Shown: positions 63,938 to 64,000 of the stretch, piece by piece
How the letters are laid out: each line of letters starts with the position of its first letter
Numbering within the stretch: position 1 is the first letter of the stretch
Assembly (NCBI RefSeq): GCF_002165625.1
Contig: NZ_NGNS01000002.1
Coordinates: 62,001 to 126,000, forward strand
Reading direction: 5' to 3'
From: Neiella marina
GTDB lineage: Bacteria; Pseudomonadota; Gammaproteobacteria; Enterobacterales; Neiellaceae
Length of the DNA stretch: 64,000 nt
Notes under the pieces: model-generated
What the model saw: the letters and a program-made list of their open reading frames with translations, nothing else
The model's database searches: none
Told to the model about the DNA's origin: nothing
Program-made: the position numbers and the translations under genes

Positions 63938-64000
63938 CAGCTTTTTTTACAGTTTTTTTTAAAGGTTCAAAGTTTGCGCATTTCTGCCGTTATTGCTGAT

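Overview
The window comes from a gammaproteobacterial chromosome, probably a motile marine or aquatic Alteromonadales-like organism. This is inferred from the MscS, NhaP and ChaA ion-transport genes, the MSHA-like pilin and the gene families of the islands; the genus cannot be fixed from sequence alone. Bases 1-10820 are ordinary chromosome: the end of an AraC regulator, three MscS-type channels interleaved with an NhaP-type antiporter and a ChaA-type exchanger, a type IV pilin-like gene and a secreted GlcG/HbpS-like protein. Bases 63740-64000 are chromosome again: a tRNA-Thr gene with a strong promoter that should also read tRNA-Phe.

Between them lie two related integrative elements in tandem, inserted in the tRNA-Phe gene. 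Element 1 is about 10865-32872 and element 2 about 32873-63350. The intact tRNA-Phe is at 63305-63380. Displaced 46-bp copies of its 3' half lie at 10819-10864 and 32827-32872. Each element has the same skeleton: tRNA fragment; paired ACTTTGCA arm-type sites; tyrosine integrase; first cargo slot; a conserved minus-strand block (DUF2787-like, DUF6641-like, tandem AAA+ ATPase, second tyrosine recombinase); second cargo slot; a conserved ~155-160 aa gene and a palindrome; third cargo slot; a Rep_trans-like initiator and companion genes; then a flagellin module (52-aa gene, flagellin, sigma-28-like promoter, operator, divergent XRE regulator), an inverted arm site and a tRNA terminator. No conjugation, capsid or packaging genes are visible.

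Element 1 cargo: a lipoprotein, an HNH endonuclease coupled to a SAM methyltransferase, a cytosine-C5 restriction-modification system with its own regulator, an integron-type gene cassette with a VCR-like attC site, and an OLD-family ATPase/TOPRIM protein. Element 2 cargo: a large defence-type operon (WYL regulator, SNF2 helicase-DUF3883, DUF1156 DNA methylase, ABC-type ATPase, PD-(D/E)XK nuclease-like protein, DUF499 ATPase), two beta/gamma-crystallin-like secreted proteins, a sulfotransferase, and small genes including a PD-(D/E)XK-like and a PUA/EVE-like protein.

The most notable feature is that both elements end in a complete flagellin gene. The two flagellins are almost identical at both termini and unrelated in sequence in the surface-exposed middle. 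Each has a flagellar-type promoter next to a phage-type repressor and operator. This looks like a mobile flagellin cassette that can change the host filament. A second oddity is a pair of tandem 176-bp repeats at 63343-63694. Each carries a tRNA-Phe 5' half plus paired arm-type sites, as if tiny non-autonomous insertions had landed in the same tRNA gene.
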